This document shows, piece after piece, positions 26,932 to 36,305 of a stretch of DNA of 64,000 bases. The first letter of the stretch is position 1. The number at the start of each line of letters is the position of its first letter. Position numbers and translations under genes: made by a program. The stretch is taken from positions 8,650 to 72,649 of the forward strand of contig CAZNVI010000002.1 in the NCBI GenBank assembly GCA_964576705.1. Direction: 5' to 3'. Source of the DNA: CAYMDS01 sp964576705 (GTDB lineage Bacteria > Patescibacteriota > Microgenomatia > Levybacterales > UBA12049). Under the pieces are notes generated by a model. The model ran no database searches. It saw nothing but the letters and a program-made list of their open reading frames with translations, and was not told the origin of the DNA.

Positions 26932-29900
26932 ATGAAGATAATTAATTGGTTATTTGAAAATATACTGCTTGTTATTACTCTTTTTCTTTTAATTTTTATT
27001 CCTTTATATCCTAAGATACCTTTATTTGATATACGTAATACATGGGTTTATATACGCTTGGACGATGTTGTAGTTGTTTCGTCTGTGTTGGTCTGGTCAT
27101 TGCTTATCATCCGAAAAAAAGTTAGTTTGAAAACTCCATTGACCATGCCGATTTTAATCTTTTGGATAATTGGTGCGATTGCCACTATTCATGGTGTCCT
27201 TTTGATATTTCCTACCCTAGCCAATGTTTTTCCGAACGTAGCATTCTTAAGTTATCTGCGAAGAATAGAATACTTAAGTTTATTTTTTGTAGCCTTCTCA
27301 GGAATAAAAGATAAGAAACACCTGCTTTATGTAGGCGTAGTACTTACTATCGCACTATTTGCAGTAGTCGGATATGGGGCTGGGCAAAGATATTTAGGTT
27401 TTCCGGCTTTTCTTACTATGAATGAAGAGTTTGCTAAGGGCGAACCGATCCGACTTTCTCAATTCTCAAGAGTTCCTTCTACATTCGCTGGACATTATGA
27501 TTTGGCAGCTTATCTGGTTCTTGTTCTTCCAATTCTTACTAGCTTAGTATTTGGAGTTCGTAAATGGATTCCGAAGCTTATAATCATGGCAGGTGTAGTT
27601 TTAGGCTTTGTGCTTATGTTCATGACAGTGTCGCGAGTGTCTTTCTTCGTATTATTTATCGCAATAGGAGCAGTATTAATTTTCCAAAAAAAGAAGATAG
27701 TGCTTTTTGTGCTGCCGGTCATAGCTTTACTGTCAGTTTTATTTTTGAGTCTCGCTCCTGCTCTTATAGATCGCTTCGGAAGTACTATAAAGCAAGTAGA
27801 TGTTTTAGTTGATGCGACTACCGGTGAAGCAATAGGCAGTGCCAAGCTTGTTCCTTCAGATTATTTTAAGGATAAAATTATTATCCAGGATTATGTATTG
27901 AAAGATGATAAAGTAGATGGGTCATCGATATTTGAAGAAAGCGACGAGTTATTTAATAAAAGCACTGATACTCTTTCTGCTATTACAGCAGGAATAAGTT
28001 CTCCATCTGCAGCTGTAGTTCCATATTATTTATTATCGGATCATGTGACACTGCTCGTTCCGGCAAATGTTTCAACAGGAGAAAATCTCCCGCAAGGTAC
28101 TGGATATATAAATCTCTCATTATCGCCTGTTACCAGAAAAATAGGAGAATATTTTTATGAAAAGCAAGACGATTCAGGTAGTGGCAAATCGGCTGATGTA
28201 GTCATAATAAACGGTAATTTTCTGGTAAAAAAAGCATCCGCTTATGATCTTTCTTTTACTACACGTTTCCAGGGTGAATGGCCACATGCTATTAAGGCAT
28301 TTATGAGAAATATATTTTTTGGGTCTGGATATGGCTCAATAAGTCTTGCAATTGATAATAATTATTTCAGGATCCTCGGAGAGGTCGGTTTATTAGGTAT
28401 TGTTTCATTTCTGATCATCTTCATAACCGGAGGTATTTACATCAAGAAAACATTACCCTATATTCAGTCACCTTTGATTAGAAGTTTTATTATAGGTTTT
28501 GTGGCGGGAGTATTCGGTTTGGCTCTTAATGCTGTGTTAATTGATGTCTTCGAAGCATCAAAAGTTGCATATGTATTGTGGCTATTAATGGGAGTAGTAA
28601 TTGGAGTATTACATCTACATCAAAAAGAAAAATTTGATATTTTAAAGGAATTGAAGAAATCTGCTTTTTCTACACCAGCAATAGTTATTTACTTATTAAT
28701 TACCTCAATTTTTGTTTTCTCACCTATGCTCAGTAATTATTTCGTCGGTGATGATTTTACTTGGTTTAGGTGGGCAGCTGAAAATAATAATTTTCTCAGT
28801 TTCTTTACTAAAGCAGATGGATTTTTCTATCGGCCGGGTACGAAATTATATTTTTCTACAATGTATAAAATGTTTTGGTTAAACCAAACTGTTTACCATA
28901 CTGTTTCTATGCTTATGCATTTTATTGTTACTGTGCTGGTATTTTTACTTTCCAAAAAGATCTTAAAAGATAATAGAATAGCTGCACTATCAGGATTTTT
29001 ATTCCTTTTTTTAAGCGGGTATCATGAAGCTGTATTTTGGATCTCATCAACAGGTTATCTTTTTACGGCTTTCTTCATGATATCAAGTCTTCTATTTTTT
29101 GTCAGGTGGATAGACTATAAAAAAATCGTTTATTTTTTTATGTCGTTATTATTTCTTGTCCTGTCGTTATTATTTCATGAACTAGGAGTAGTCACGATAC
29201 TATTATTATTGTTTTATTATTACATTTATGAAGCCAAACTAAATCCTACTAAATTATTAGATAAAAAAATTTATATGTTTATACTTTTTGTGCCTATGTT
29301 TATTTATGGTTTATTGCGGTTCATAGCGGATAGCCATTGGTTTTCGGGAGACTATAATTATAATTTAATAAAACTTCCGGTTAATAGTATCGGGAATGTG
29401 ATTGGCTATTTATTTCTTTCAATTTTAGGTCCTTTCTCGTTACCATTTTATTCGATAATCAGAAACTTATTTAAAGAACAGTTTTTTATAGCATTAATTC
29501 TTGGAGCCATATTTTTGACAGTCTTAATATTTGTTTATCGATTTTTTAGGAATATGACTTCAAAAGAAGATTCGCGAATAATACTCTTTTCAACAGGTTT
29601 ATTTATCATCGGATTAATACCATTTTTAGGATTAGGAAATATAACTTCCCGATATAGTTATGTCTCAAGTATAGGCTTCGTTATAATAGCCAGTTTTTCC
29701 ATTAAAAAAATATATTCTTATTTATTAGACCAAGGTAAAGAGATTGCTCTAGCAGTAGCTGCTGTATTTATTACTCTATTTATGCTTTTTCACCTAATGC
29801 AGATACAGCAAATACATAGCGATTGGAACACTGCTGGTAAAAAGGCTGAGAGATTTTTGATAGCAATTAATGAGGCATATAATGATTACTGGGCAGTAAC

Positions 29901-30138
29901 TCCAATGAAGTTTTATTTTGTAAATACACCGATTAAATCAGGTGACGCTTGGATTTTCCCTGTAGGATTGAAAGATGCACTTTGGTTCAGCTTCGGGAAT
30001 TCTGATATTACTATAAACAATAGTCCTTCAGTTGAAGATGCATTAAAGCAAATTTATGGAACAAGAGAAGAGAAAGTATTTGAATTTATCGATAGCGGGA
30101 AGATCATAGAACACAGAAAGCCTTCTTATAACAGATGA
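26932..30138 (+). CDS. O-antigen ligase/polymerase domain fused to a GT-C-like membrane domain
   Basis: The protein has 1068 residues. Residues 1 to about 560 have about a dozen helices and a big outer loop (about 285-450) between FGSTIKQVDVL and HAIKAFMRN. FGSGYGSISLAIDNNYFRILGEVG matches the conserved region of Wzy/WaaL-type O-antigen ligases and polymerases. After a linker, residues about 590-1068 form a second polytopic unit opening with NYFVGDDFTWFRWAAENN, the acidic first-loop pattern of GT-C enzymes. The protein may combine chain polymerisation or ligation with sugar addition. The join is seen directly because a single frame runs through both. It ends overlapping the next gene by four bases. 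Confidence 0.75.
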   Translation: MKIINWLFENILLVITLFLLIFIPLYPKIPLFDIRNTWVYIRLDDVVVVSSVLVWSLLIIRKKVSLKTPLTMPILIFWIIGAIATIHGVLLIFPTLANVFPNVAFLSYLRRIEYLSLFFVAFSGIKDKKHLLYVGVVLTIALFAVVGYGAGQRYLGFPAFLTMNEEFAKGEPIRLSQFSRVPSTFAGHYDLAAYLVLVLPILTSLVFGVRKWIPKLIIMAGVVLGFVLMFMTVSRVSFFVLFIAIGAVLIFQKKKIVLFVLPVIALLSVLFLSLAPALIDRFGSTIKQVDVLVDATTGEAIGSAKLVPSDYFKDKIIIQDYVLKDDKVDGSSIFEESDELFNKSTDTLSAITAGISSPSAAVVPYYLLSDHVTLLVPANVSTGENLPQGTGYINLSLSPVTRKIGEYFYEKQDDSGSGKSADVVIINGNFLVKKASAYDLSFTTRFQGEWPHAIKAFMRNIFFGSGYGSISLAIDNNYFRILGEVGLLGIVSFLIIFITGGIYIKKTLPYIQSPLIRSFIIGFVAGVFGLALNAVLIDVFEASKVAYVLWLLMGVVIGVLHLHQKEKFDILKELKKSAFSTPAIVIYLLITSIFVFSPMLSNYFVGDDFTWFRWAAENNNFLSFFTKADGFFYRPGTKLYFSTMYKMFWLNQTVYHTVSMLMHFIVTVLVFLLSKKILKDNRIAALSGFLFLFLSGYHEAVFWISSTGYLFTAFFMISSLLFFVRWIDYKKIVYFFMSLLFLVLSLLFHELGVVTILLLLFYYYIYEAKLNPTKLLDKKIYMFILFVPMFIYGLLRFIADSHWFSGDYNYNLIKLPVNSIGNVIGYLFLSILGPFSLPFYSIIRNLFKEQFFIALILGAIFLTVLIFVYRFFRNMTSKEDSRIILFSTGLFIIGLIPFLGLGNITSRYSYVSSIGFVIIASFSIKKIYSYLLDQGKEIALAVAAVFITLFMLFHLMQIQQIHSDWNTAGKKAERFLIAINEAYNDYWAVTPMKFYFVNTPIKSGDAWIFPVGLKDALWFSFGNSDITINNSPSVEDALKQIYGTREEKVFEFIDSGKIIEHRKPSYNR

Positions 30139-31586
30139 AAAAAAATGAGTTAGTAATTTTATGTTTATTGTTCACAGTCGGCTTTTTAGCACGTCTGTAT
30201 AAAGTTGAAAGTCCGTTAGCTGATTGGCATAGTTGGCGACAGGTGGATACATCAGCAGTTTCAAGAAGTTTCATAAATCAGGGATTCGATATTCTTCACC
30301 CAAAATTTCATGATTTATCGAATGTTCCGTCAGGATTAGATAACCCCCAAGGATACAGGTTTGTAGAGTTTCCTCTCTATAATATGGCACAAGCAGGTCT
30401 AAGTTCGGCATTCGGGACTTTTAAACTTGAAATGTGGGGAAGACTGGTTTCGATTCTAGCTTCTCTATTTTCAGCTGTTTTTTTATACCTATTAGTAAAG
30501 AAACATAGCGATTCAGTATCAGCCTTTTTTTCTGTATTTTTCTTTCTTTTAATGCCATTTAACATCTATTTTAATAGATCAGTTTTGCCGGAAACATCAA
30601 TGGTTGCATGCATGCTGGCCGCAACATTTTTTATGGATTTATGGGTTGATAAGAAATCCAAAATGCACAATTTTCACTTTCTAGCATCATTAGTTCTTAC
30701 TTCTGCCGCTTTACTACTTAAGCCTTACGCCATATTTTTTATACTTCCTATGTTTTTTTTAACATGGAAAAAATTCGGGATAAAAATGTTTACAAACTGG
30801 CAGCTCTGGCTATTTGCCTTTCTCGCCATAATACCTTTAGTTCTTTGGCGGATTTGGATGGTTCAATATCCCTCAGGAATTCCAGTCTCAGACTGGCTAT
30901 TTAATGGTGGTGGTATACGTTTTAAAGGGGCTTTCTTTTACTGGCTATTCGCTGACCGTTTAGGGAGATTGATTTTAGGTTATTGGGGATTAGCTTTATT
31001 TATAATAGGAATATTAGTAAATTCCGGACGTGAGCATATGAAAAACAACGGCGGGATTTTTTATATGTTTTTGCTAAGCTCTATTTTATACATGACGGTT
31101 TTTGCGAGAGGCAATGTTCAGCATGATTATTATCAAATCTTAATAATACCTAGCGTTACTATATTTTTAGGGTTAGGTGCTAGAGCAATGCTGTTTCCGA
31201 ACCCGGAGTATATAAATAAAACTATAAGTAGAATACTTCTTTTTATAGTTGTAATTTTTAGTTTAGGCTTCGGATGGTATTTTGTTCGGGATTTTTATAA
31301 TATAAACAATGGATCTATTATAATTGCCGGAAATCAAGCAGATAAAATATTGCCAAAAGATGCCAGAGTAATAGCCCCATATGAAGGCGATACGACTTTC
31401 TTATATTATACGAATAGGAATGGATGGGCAAGCTTCCAAAATCCGCTTCCTGAGATGATTGAGAAAGGTGCAACGCACCTGATTTTAGTTAATCCTACCG
31501 AAAAAGATTATGATATCGGTAAGGAGTATAAAATAATATCACAGGCAAAAGAGTATTTGATATTTGACCTTCTAAGTACACAATGA
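30135..31586 (+). CDS. ArnT/PMT-like GT39 membrane glycosyltransferase
   Basis: This 483-residue protein has a first helix at about 5-22. The outer-loop motif ADWHSWRQVDTSAVSR is characteristic of ArnT-like proteins, and FVEFPLYNM gives the E-x-P-x-Y signature. About ten helices and a short soluble tail follow. It should transfer a sugar from undecaprenyl phosphate on the outer face of the membrane. It is the most canonical GT39 member of the locus. Both its ends overlap neighbours by four bases. Confidence 0.8.
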   Translation: MKKNELVILCLLFTVGFLARLYKVESPLADWHSWRQVDTSAVSRSFINQGFDILHPKFHDLSNVPSGLDNPQGYRFVEFPLYNMAQAGLSSAFGTFKLEMWGRLVSILASLFSAVFLYLLVKKHSDSVSAFFSVFFFLLMPFNIYFNRSVLPETSMVACMLAATFFMDLWVDKKSKMHNFHFLASLVLTSAALLLKPYAIFFILPMFFLTWKKFGIKMFTNWQLWLFAFLAIIPLVLWRIWMVQYPSGIPVSDWLFNGGGIRFKGAFFYWLFADRLGRLILGYWGLALFIIGILVNSGREHMKNNGGIFYMFLLSSILYMTVFARGNVQHDYYQILIIPSVTIFLGLGARAMLFPNPEYINKTISRILLFIVVIFSLGFGWYFVRDFYNINNGSIIIAGNQADKILPKDARVIAPYEGDTTFLYYTNRNGWASFQNPLPEMIEKGATHLILVNPTEKDYDIGKEYKIISQAKEYLIFDLLSTQ

Positions 31587-32794
31587 ACATTTTATTAGTT
31601 TCTTCGTATCTACCGTACCCTTTATATAATGGCGGTAATATTAGATTATTTAACTTGATAAAACGGTTATCGAAAAAATACTACATAACACTGGTATGTG
31701 AAATACGACCATACCAAACTCGAAATGATGTAGCTGAGCTAAATAAGTATTGTAAAAAAGTTATAACGATACCGAGGGAAAAACAGTGGAGTATTAATAA
31801 TATCATCCGTTCAGGGTTTTCAAAAAATTGTTTTCTAGTAACAGGTCATACAAGCGATAAATTTAAGAAAATCATTAATGAACTACTTAAAGAAAAATTT
31901 GACATCATACACGCTGAAACTTTTTATATCATGCAAAATATTCCTCCGACCTCAATACCCATAGTGCTAGTGGAGCATAATATCGAATATTTAGTTTATA
32001 AACGCTTCGCAGATAGCTCCAATATTATCTTAAAGCCCTTTTTGTATGCAGATATATTTAAAATGAAAAAAAACGAATCCAATAGCTGGAATAGAGTTTC
32101 AAGATTAGTGTCTGTATCTGATGAAGAAAGTAAAGTAATGAATAAAAAGGGTGTTGTAGTAGTCCCAAATGGTGTCGACCTGGAATCATTCACCATGAAA
32201 AAACCGGAAATTAAAGAATACATATCTGTAGCACGCCATTTAAGGCTTCCTGAAAAAGAGATTCTTTTTATAGGTGATTTTAAATGGTTGCAGAACGTAG
32301 ATTCTGTTAAGTGGATTTTAAATGACATTTGGCCTTATCTTCTTCGTGCAGTTGAAAATGATGTAAAAATAAACCTAAGGATCGTTGGTAGAAGCATTCC
32401 TGATGAAATAAAATCACTTAATATTTATGACAGTGTTAATTTTGACGAAAATACGACTTTGAGAACATCTGATATATTTAAACGTGCGGATATTCTGTTG
32501 GCTCCGATTAGAGTGGGTGGTGGAACGAGTTTTAAGATACTAGAAACAATGGCTTCCGGTACGCCTGTAGTTACAACTAGCTTAGGCATTAAAGGTCTTA
32601 ATACAATTCCGGATAAGCATGTACTAGTGGGTGATGATACTCAATCAATTGTCGAAAAAACTACCAGTCTTTTGCGGGATAAAGAGTTATATTCAACAGT
32701 TGCGAATAATGCCAGAGAATTAATTCAGGAACAATACAATTGGGACATGATATCTAAGAAGCTTGATAAGATATATCAGTCTTTAAAGAAATAA
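31583..32794 (+). CDS. GT4-family glycosyltransferase
   Basis: This 403-residue GT-B enzyme starts MNILLVSSYLPYPLYNGGN, with the N-terminal Gly-Gly loop used in acceptor/donor closure. VVVPNGVDLESF marks the interdomain link near residue 193. The donor domain then shows EILFIGDFKWLQNVDSVKW, RIVGRSIP and VGGGTSFKILETMASGTPVVTT, the last being typical of a GT4 subgroup common in exopolysaccharide loci. It overlaps the GT39 stop by four bases and is followed after four bases by a GT2 gene. Confidence 0.85.
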   Translation: MNILLVSSYLPYPLYNGGNIRLFNLIKRLSKKYYITLVCEIRPYQTRNDVAELNKYCKKVITIPREKQWSINNIIRSGFSKNCFLVTGHTSDKFKKIINELLKEKFDIIHAETFYIMQNIPPTSIPIVLVEHNIEYLVYKRFADSSNIILKPFLYADIFKMKKNESNSWNRVSRLVSVSDEESKVMNKKGVVVVPNGVDLESFTMKKPEIKEYISVARHLRLPEKEILFIGDFKWLQNVDSVKWILNDIWPYLLRAVENDVKINLRIVGRSIPDEIKSLNIYDSVNFDENTTLRTSDIFKRADILLAPIRVGGGTSFKILETMASGTPVVTTSLGIKGLNTIPDKHVLVGDDTQSIVEKTTSLLRDKELYSTVANNARELIQEQYNWDMISKKLDKIYQSLKK

Positions 32795-32798
32795 GCTT

Positions 32799-33704
32799 AT
32801 GCTCGACTTATCAATCATAATAGTTTCATTTAATACAAAAGAATTCTTAAAAAGTTGTTTAGAATCGATAAAAAGTGTTATTAATTCAAATCTAACTTAT
32901 GAGATTATCGTAGTAGATAACAATTCGACTGACGGAAGTATAGAGGAAGTATTAAGTAGTAAATATAAAGTATTAAGTATAAGATTAATCAAAAACAATC
33001 AAAATGTAGGATTTGCAAAAGCTAACAATATAGGCATTAGAGAAGCTAAGGGAAAATATTTATTATTTCTTAATTCAGACACAAAGATTACCTACGAGCA
33101 TACCTTTGACGAAATGGTTGCTTTTATGGATCATCATGCTAATGCCGGCGCTGCGACCTGTATCGTACAATTGGAAGATGGTACTTTAGATGATGCTTCG
33201 CATAGAGGTTTCCCGACGCCATGGAATGCTTTATGCCATTTTTCTGGCCTAGGAAAATTTTTCCCGAAAAGTAATTTTTTTAACGGATATCACAAAGGTT
33301 GGAAAGATTTAGATAGGGTTCATGAAATTGACTCACTCGCAGGTGCATTCATGATAGTGAGACGTGAAGCAGGGGAGCAAATCGGATGGTGGGACGAAGA
33401 TTATTTTTTTTATGGCGAAGATATAGACTTTTGTTATAATCTGAAACAAAAAAATTGGAAGATTTACTATGTGCCTACTGTAAAAATTCTTCATTATAAA
33501 GGTGTATCAAGCGGTATAAAAGATCATTCTAAGCACTTGGCGCGTATCGATAGCGCTGCGCGGGTAATTAATCAAAAAGCCAGATTTGACGCTATGAGAA
33601 TATTTTACAAGAAACACTATATCGATAAATACCCTGGATATGTAACAGATTTGATTTTAATTGGAATTAATCTGAAAGAATGGTTAACAAATAAAAAAAA
33701 ATAG
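32799..33704 (+). CDS. GT2-family glycosyltransferase
   Basis: This 301-residue protein has LSIIIVSFNTKEFLKSCL, IIVVDNNSTDGS, LLFLNSDTKI and SLAGAFMIVRRE, and YFFYGEDIDFCYNL as the acceptor-site acidic motif. It is a third member of the rhamnosyltransferase-like group, close to the 26052 enzyme. A heptad array at 32951-32978 encodes part of the variable loop after the DNNSTD motif, which is tolerant of insertions. A small membrane protein follows after five bases. Confidence 0.85.
   Translation: MLDLSIIIVSFNTKEFLKSCLESIKSVINSNLTYEIIVVDNNSTDGSIEEVLSSKYKVLSIRLIKNNQNVGFAKANNIGIREAKGKYLLFLNSDTKITYEHTFDEMVAFMDHHANAGAATCIVQLEDGTLDDASHRGFPTPWNALCHFSGLGKFFPKSNFFNGYHKGWKDLDRVHEIDSLAGAFMIVRREAGEQIGWWDEDYFFYGEDIDFCYNLKQKNWKIYYVPTVKILHYKGVSSGIKDHSKHLARIDSAARVINQKARFDAMRIFYKKHYIDKYPGYVTDLILIGINLKEWLTNKKK
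32951..32978 (+). repeat. Seven-base tandem repeat (ATTAAGT type)
   Basis: Four heptads, two exactly ATTAAGT and one ATAAAGT, lie within the GT2 gene at 32799-33704. The unit is the same as in the array at 23919-23946. Confidence 0.65.
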
Positions 33705-33709
33705 TAAAA

Positions 33710-33997
33710 ATGTCAATAAATTGGAGAATTTTGTTTGTAACGTTATTAGTGTTTTTTATCTATCATGCGATCCGAGATATTTTTCAAATACTTAATATTA
33801 GAGGGAACATCGTCGCTGATTTATTCAGCACGAATCATTATTGGTGTAGACCTGTTTGTGATTATGTAACTGTTCTTCCTGAAGTAATCGGAATTTCGGG
33901 AAGTGTAATTGTTTTAAAAAGAAACAAAATCGGATTATTGAGAATTGCAACTATATTATCATTTATCTTTATATCTATAGGATTTTTATTGCCTTAA
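33710..33997 (+). CDS. Small membrane protein of unknown function
   Basis: This 95-residue protein has about three hydrophobic helices (4-20, 55-66 and 75-94). Between the first two is a polar, cysteine-containing loop (HYWCRPVCDYVTV) that probably lies outside the cell. I do not recognise a family. It stands five bases from both the preceding GT2 and the following GT4 gene, so it is likely translated with them. Confidence 0.5.
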   Translation: MSINWRILFVTLLVFFIYHAIRDIFQILNIRGNIVADLFSTNHYWCRPVCDYVTVLPEVIGISGSVIVLKRNKIGLLRIATILSFIFISIGFLLP

Positions 33998-34002
33998 ATT
34001 AT

Positions 34003-35142
34003 ATGAAAATTGGAATCGATGTGAGACTTTGGAATGAGACCGGTGTAGGGCGATATATTAGAAATTTAGTAAAGCAAATTCAAATTGTTGATAAAAATAA
34101 TGAGTATGTTCTCTTTGCTCGAAGTAGGGATGCTGAAAGTATCAAGGATCAAGTATCAAATATCAAATTTAAAATTGTAAAGACCGATATTAAGTGGCAT
34201 AGCCTCAAAGAGCAACTGCTTTTTCCCCAGATTTTAAATACGGAAAACCTTGATCTTATGCATTTTACTTATTTTTCTTTACCTGCATTTTATAATCGGC
34301 CTTTCGTAGTCACTATTCATGATTTAATTATTAATCATTTTCCGACCGGGAGAGCATCGACATTGCCGTTACCTTTATACAAATTTAAGCATTTAGGTTA
34401 CCGGATTATTTTAAATCTAGTGAGCAGAAAAGCGCGAAAAATAATCGTTCCTCTAATTTCTACAAAAGATGATTTGGTGAAAAGTTTAAAAATAACACCC
34501 GATAAAATTGTGGTTACATATGAAGGGGTAGACGAAGTTCTGGCAAAGGGCCCCACTTCGCTAAAGCTACGAGGGGCAAGCAAAGGGCAAAGGGTAAAGG
34601 GTTATGATGAATTTGGTAAGTATTTTTTGTATGTTGGGAATGCGTATCCTCATAAAAATTTGGAAACATTGATTCAGGCATTTATGGGATTAGATAATGA
34701 GACTAAGTTACTTTTAGTCGGAAAAGAGGACTATTTCTATAAGCGTTTGGCACTTAAAATACAGGATGCAAATGTTAAAAATATAGAAATATTACATAAT
34801 GTCGATGATTCAAGTCTTCATGAGCTTTATAAAAATGCAATCGCTGTAGTAGCTCCCTCTCTAATGGAAGGATTTGGATTGGTGCCGCTTGAAGCAATGG
34901 CCAATAGATGCTTAGTTTTGGTTTCAGATATTCCATCACACAAAGAAGTATGTAGCGATTGCGCACTATACTTCGATCCGAATAGTATTGATAGCTTAGC
35001 TAATCTGCTTGGAAAAGTTAGCGATATTAATTTTAAGCATAAGAGTAAATACATAGATATGGGTATTAAGCGTATTAATGAATTTTCTTGGGAGAAAATG
35101 GCAGAAAGAACGCTTAAAATATATGAGCAATTTGCAAGCTAA
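34003..35142 (+). CDS. GT4-family glycosyltransferase with repeat insertions
   Basis: This 379-residue GT4 enzyme begins MKIGIDVRLWNETGVGRYI. The donor domain has FLYVGNAYPHKNLETLIQAF, LLLVGKEDYFYKRL and SLMEGFGLVPLEAM. Two repeat insertions lie in it. A TATCAAG-type heptad array at 34140-34167 encodes SIKDQVSNIKF. A GC-rich hairpin plus CAAAGGG heptads at 34550-34601 encode a stretch from AKGPTSLK to GQRVKG between the two domains. Both avoid the active site. Otherwise it resembles the 24323 protein. Confidence 0.85.
   Translation: MKIGIDVRLWNETGVGRYIRNLVKQIQIVDKNNEYVLFARSRDAESIKDQVSNIKFKIVKTDIKWHSLKEQLLFPQILNTENLDLMHFTYFSLPAFYNRPFVVTIHDLIINHFPTGRASTLPLPLYKFKHLGYRIILNLVSRKARKIIVPLISTKDDLVKSLKITPDKIVVTYEGVDEVLAKGPTSLKLRGASKGQRVKGYDEFGKYFLYVGNAYPHKNLETLIQAFMGLDNETKLLLVGKEDYFYKRLALKIQDANVKNIEILHNVDDSSLHELYKNAIAVVAPSLMEGFGLVPLEAMANRCLVLVSDIPSHKEVCSDCALYFDPNSIDSLANLLGKVSDINFKHKSKYIDMGIKRINEFSWEKMAERTLKIYEQFAS
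34140..34167 (+). repeat. Seven-base tandem repeat (TATCAAG type)
   Basis: Four heptads of the form (T/G)ATCAA(G/A) lie in the N-terminal part of the GT4 gene at 34003. They match the units at 24416-24443. Confidence 0.65.
34550..34601 (+). repeat. Hairpin plus CAAAGGG heptads, in-frame insertion
   Basis: GCCCC at 34550-34554 pairs with GGGGC at 34573-34577 around an 18-base centre. CAAAGGG follows twice, then TAAAGGG (34581-34601). A further copy of GCAAAGGG abuts the left arm at 34543-34550. The segment is more G+C rich than its surroundings and encodes the interdomain linker of the GT4 protein, so it looks like a small inserted element. Confidence 0.55.
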
Positions 35143-36271
35143 GCGCATAGCATTAGTTTATGATCGGGTAAATAAATGGGGTGGTGCTGAAAGAGTACTG
35201 CTGGCCTTGCATAAATTATTTCCAAATGCACCGTTGTATACCTCAGTTTATAATAGTAAATTCGCTCGATGGGCAAATATATTTAACGTAAGAACTTCGT
35301 TTCTTCAAAAATTACCTTTGGCCTCGAACAATCATGAGTTCTTACCGCTTTTTACCCCTGTAGCATTCGAGGGGTTTTCTTTCGATAATTATGATTTAGT
35401 AATAAGTGTTACATCTGAGGCAGCTAAGGGAATAATTACGAAACCTACCACAAAACATATTTGTTATTGCCTTACCCCCACAAGGTACCTGTGGAGCGGG
35501 TATGAGGAATATTTCAGAAATCCGGTATTAAGAAATATTAGTAAGCCTGCTGTGTCATATCTTAGAAGGTTGGATAAGATTGCTGCTCAACGTCCTGATG
35601 GATTTATAGCGATATCTGAAGAAGTCAAACAAAGAATAAAGAAATATTACAACAGAGAATCGGAAGTAGTATATCCGCCAATAGGATTGGCAAATGGCAA
35701 TCCATCAGCTCCGATTGAATCTGATCCAGCTGGCAAAAAAATGTCACATATCAAAAGGAGAAACAGGGGTGGATATTTTTTGGTTGTATCGAGATTGGTT
35801 CCGTATAAAAAGATTGATATAGTGATTGAGGCATGTAATGAATTAAAGCTGCATCTGAAAATAATAGGGACAGGTAGCGACGAAAGAAGATTGCGTAGCT
35901 TAGCAGGTTCTGATGTGGAGTTTATCGGAACAGTTGACGATAATGAGTTAGCATCATATTATCTCTCCTGTAAAGCGTTGATATTTCCTGGAAATGAAGA
36001 TTTCGGCCTGGTGATGGCAGAAGCACAAGCAGCAGGTAAGCCCGTTATTGCATACCGTAGAGGTGGAGCCTTAGAAATAATTGCAGAAAATAAAACCGGT
36101 CTTTTTTTTGATGATCAAAATAAAATGTCTTTGATAAAAGCACTAACATCGTTTGATTCTGAATATTTTTCTTCTGACGAATGCAAGAAACAGGCAAGCA
36201 AATTTAGTATAAATAATTTTAATAAACAGTTTATTAAAACTGTAAACAGCATAATGAATGATTTGAAATAA
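35123..36271 (+). CDS. GT4-family glycosyltransferase, WbaZ/mannosyltransferase-like
   Basis: From the ATG at 35123 the protein has 382 residues, beginning MSNLQAKRIALVYDRVNKWGGAE. A longer frame from 35078 would overlap the previous gene by 65 bases and is rejected. HICYCLTPTRYLWSGYEEYF and GNEDFGLVMAEAQAAGKPVIAYRRGG are typical of a WbaZ-like GT4 group often found next to ManC. About 25 residues between YPPIGLA and GGYFLVVSRLVPYKK look like an insertion relative to the family. A promoter and manC follow. Confidence 0.85.
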   Translation: MSNLQAKRIALVYDRVNKWGGAERVLLALHKLFPNAPLYTSVYNSKFARWANIFNVRTSFLQKLPLASNNHEFLPLFTPVAFEGFSFDNYDLVISVTSEAAKGIITKPTTKHICYCLTPTRYLWSGYEEYFRNPVLRNISKPAVSYLRRLDKIAAQRPDGFIAISEEVKQRIKKYYNRESEVVYPPIGLANGNPSAPIESDPAGKKMSHIKRRNRGGYFLVVSRLVPYKKIDIVIEACNELKLHLKIIGTGSDERRLRSLAGSDVEFIGTVDDNELASYYLSCKALIFPGNEDFGLVMAEAQAAGKPVIAYRRGGALEIIAENKTGLFFDDQNKMSLIKALTSFDSEYFSSDECKKQASKFSINNFNKQFIKTVNSIMNDLK

Positions 36272-36292
36272 TAACTCAGCATAAGGTATAAT
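36263..36292 (+). promoter_or_regulatory. Promoter before manC, short leader
   Basis: TTGAAA at 36263-36268 and TATAAT at 36287-36292, spaced by 18 bases, overlap the end of the preceding glycosyltransferase gene. The start site would be near 36299, only about seven bases before the manC ATG. Confidence 0.6.
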
Positions 36293-36305
36293 ATTTTTTA
36301 CTGTT

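Noticed and set aside
35078..35122. Longer start for the WbaZ-like glycosyltransferase
   Set aside because: It would overlap the preceding gene by 65 bases. The ATG at 35123 places the conserved first strand normally.
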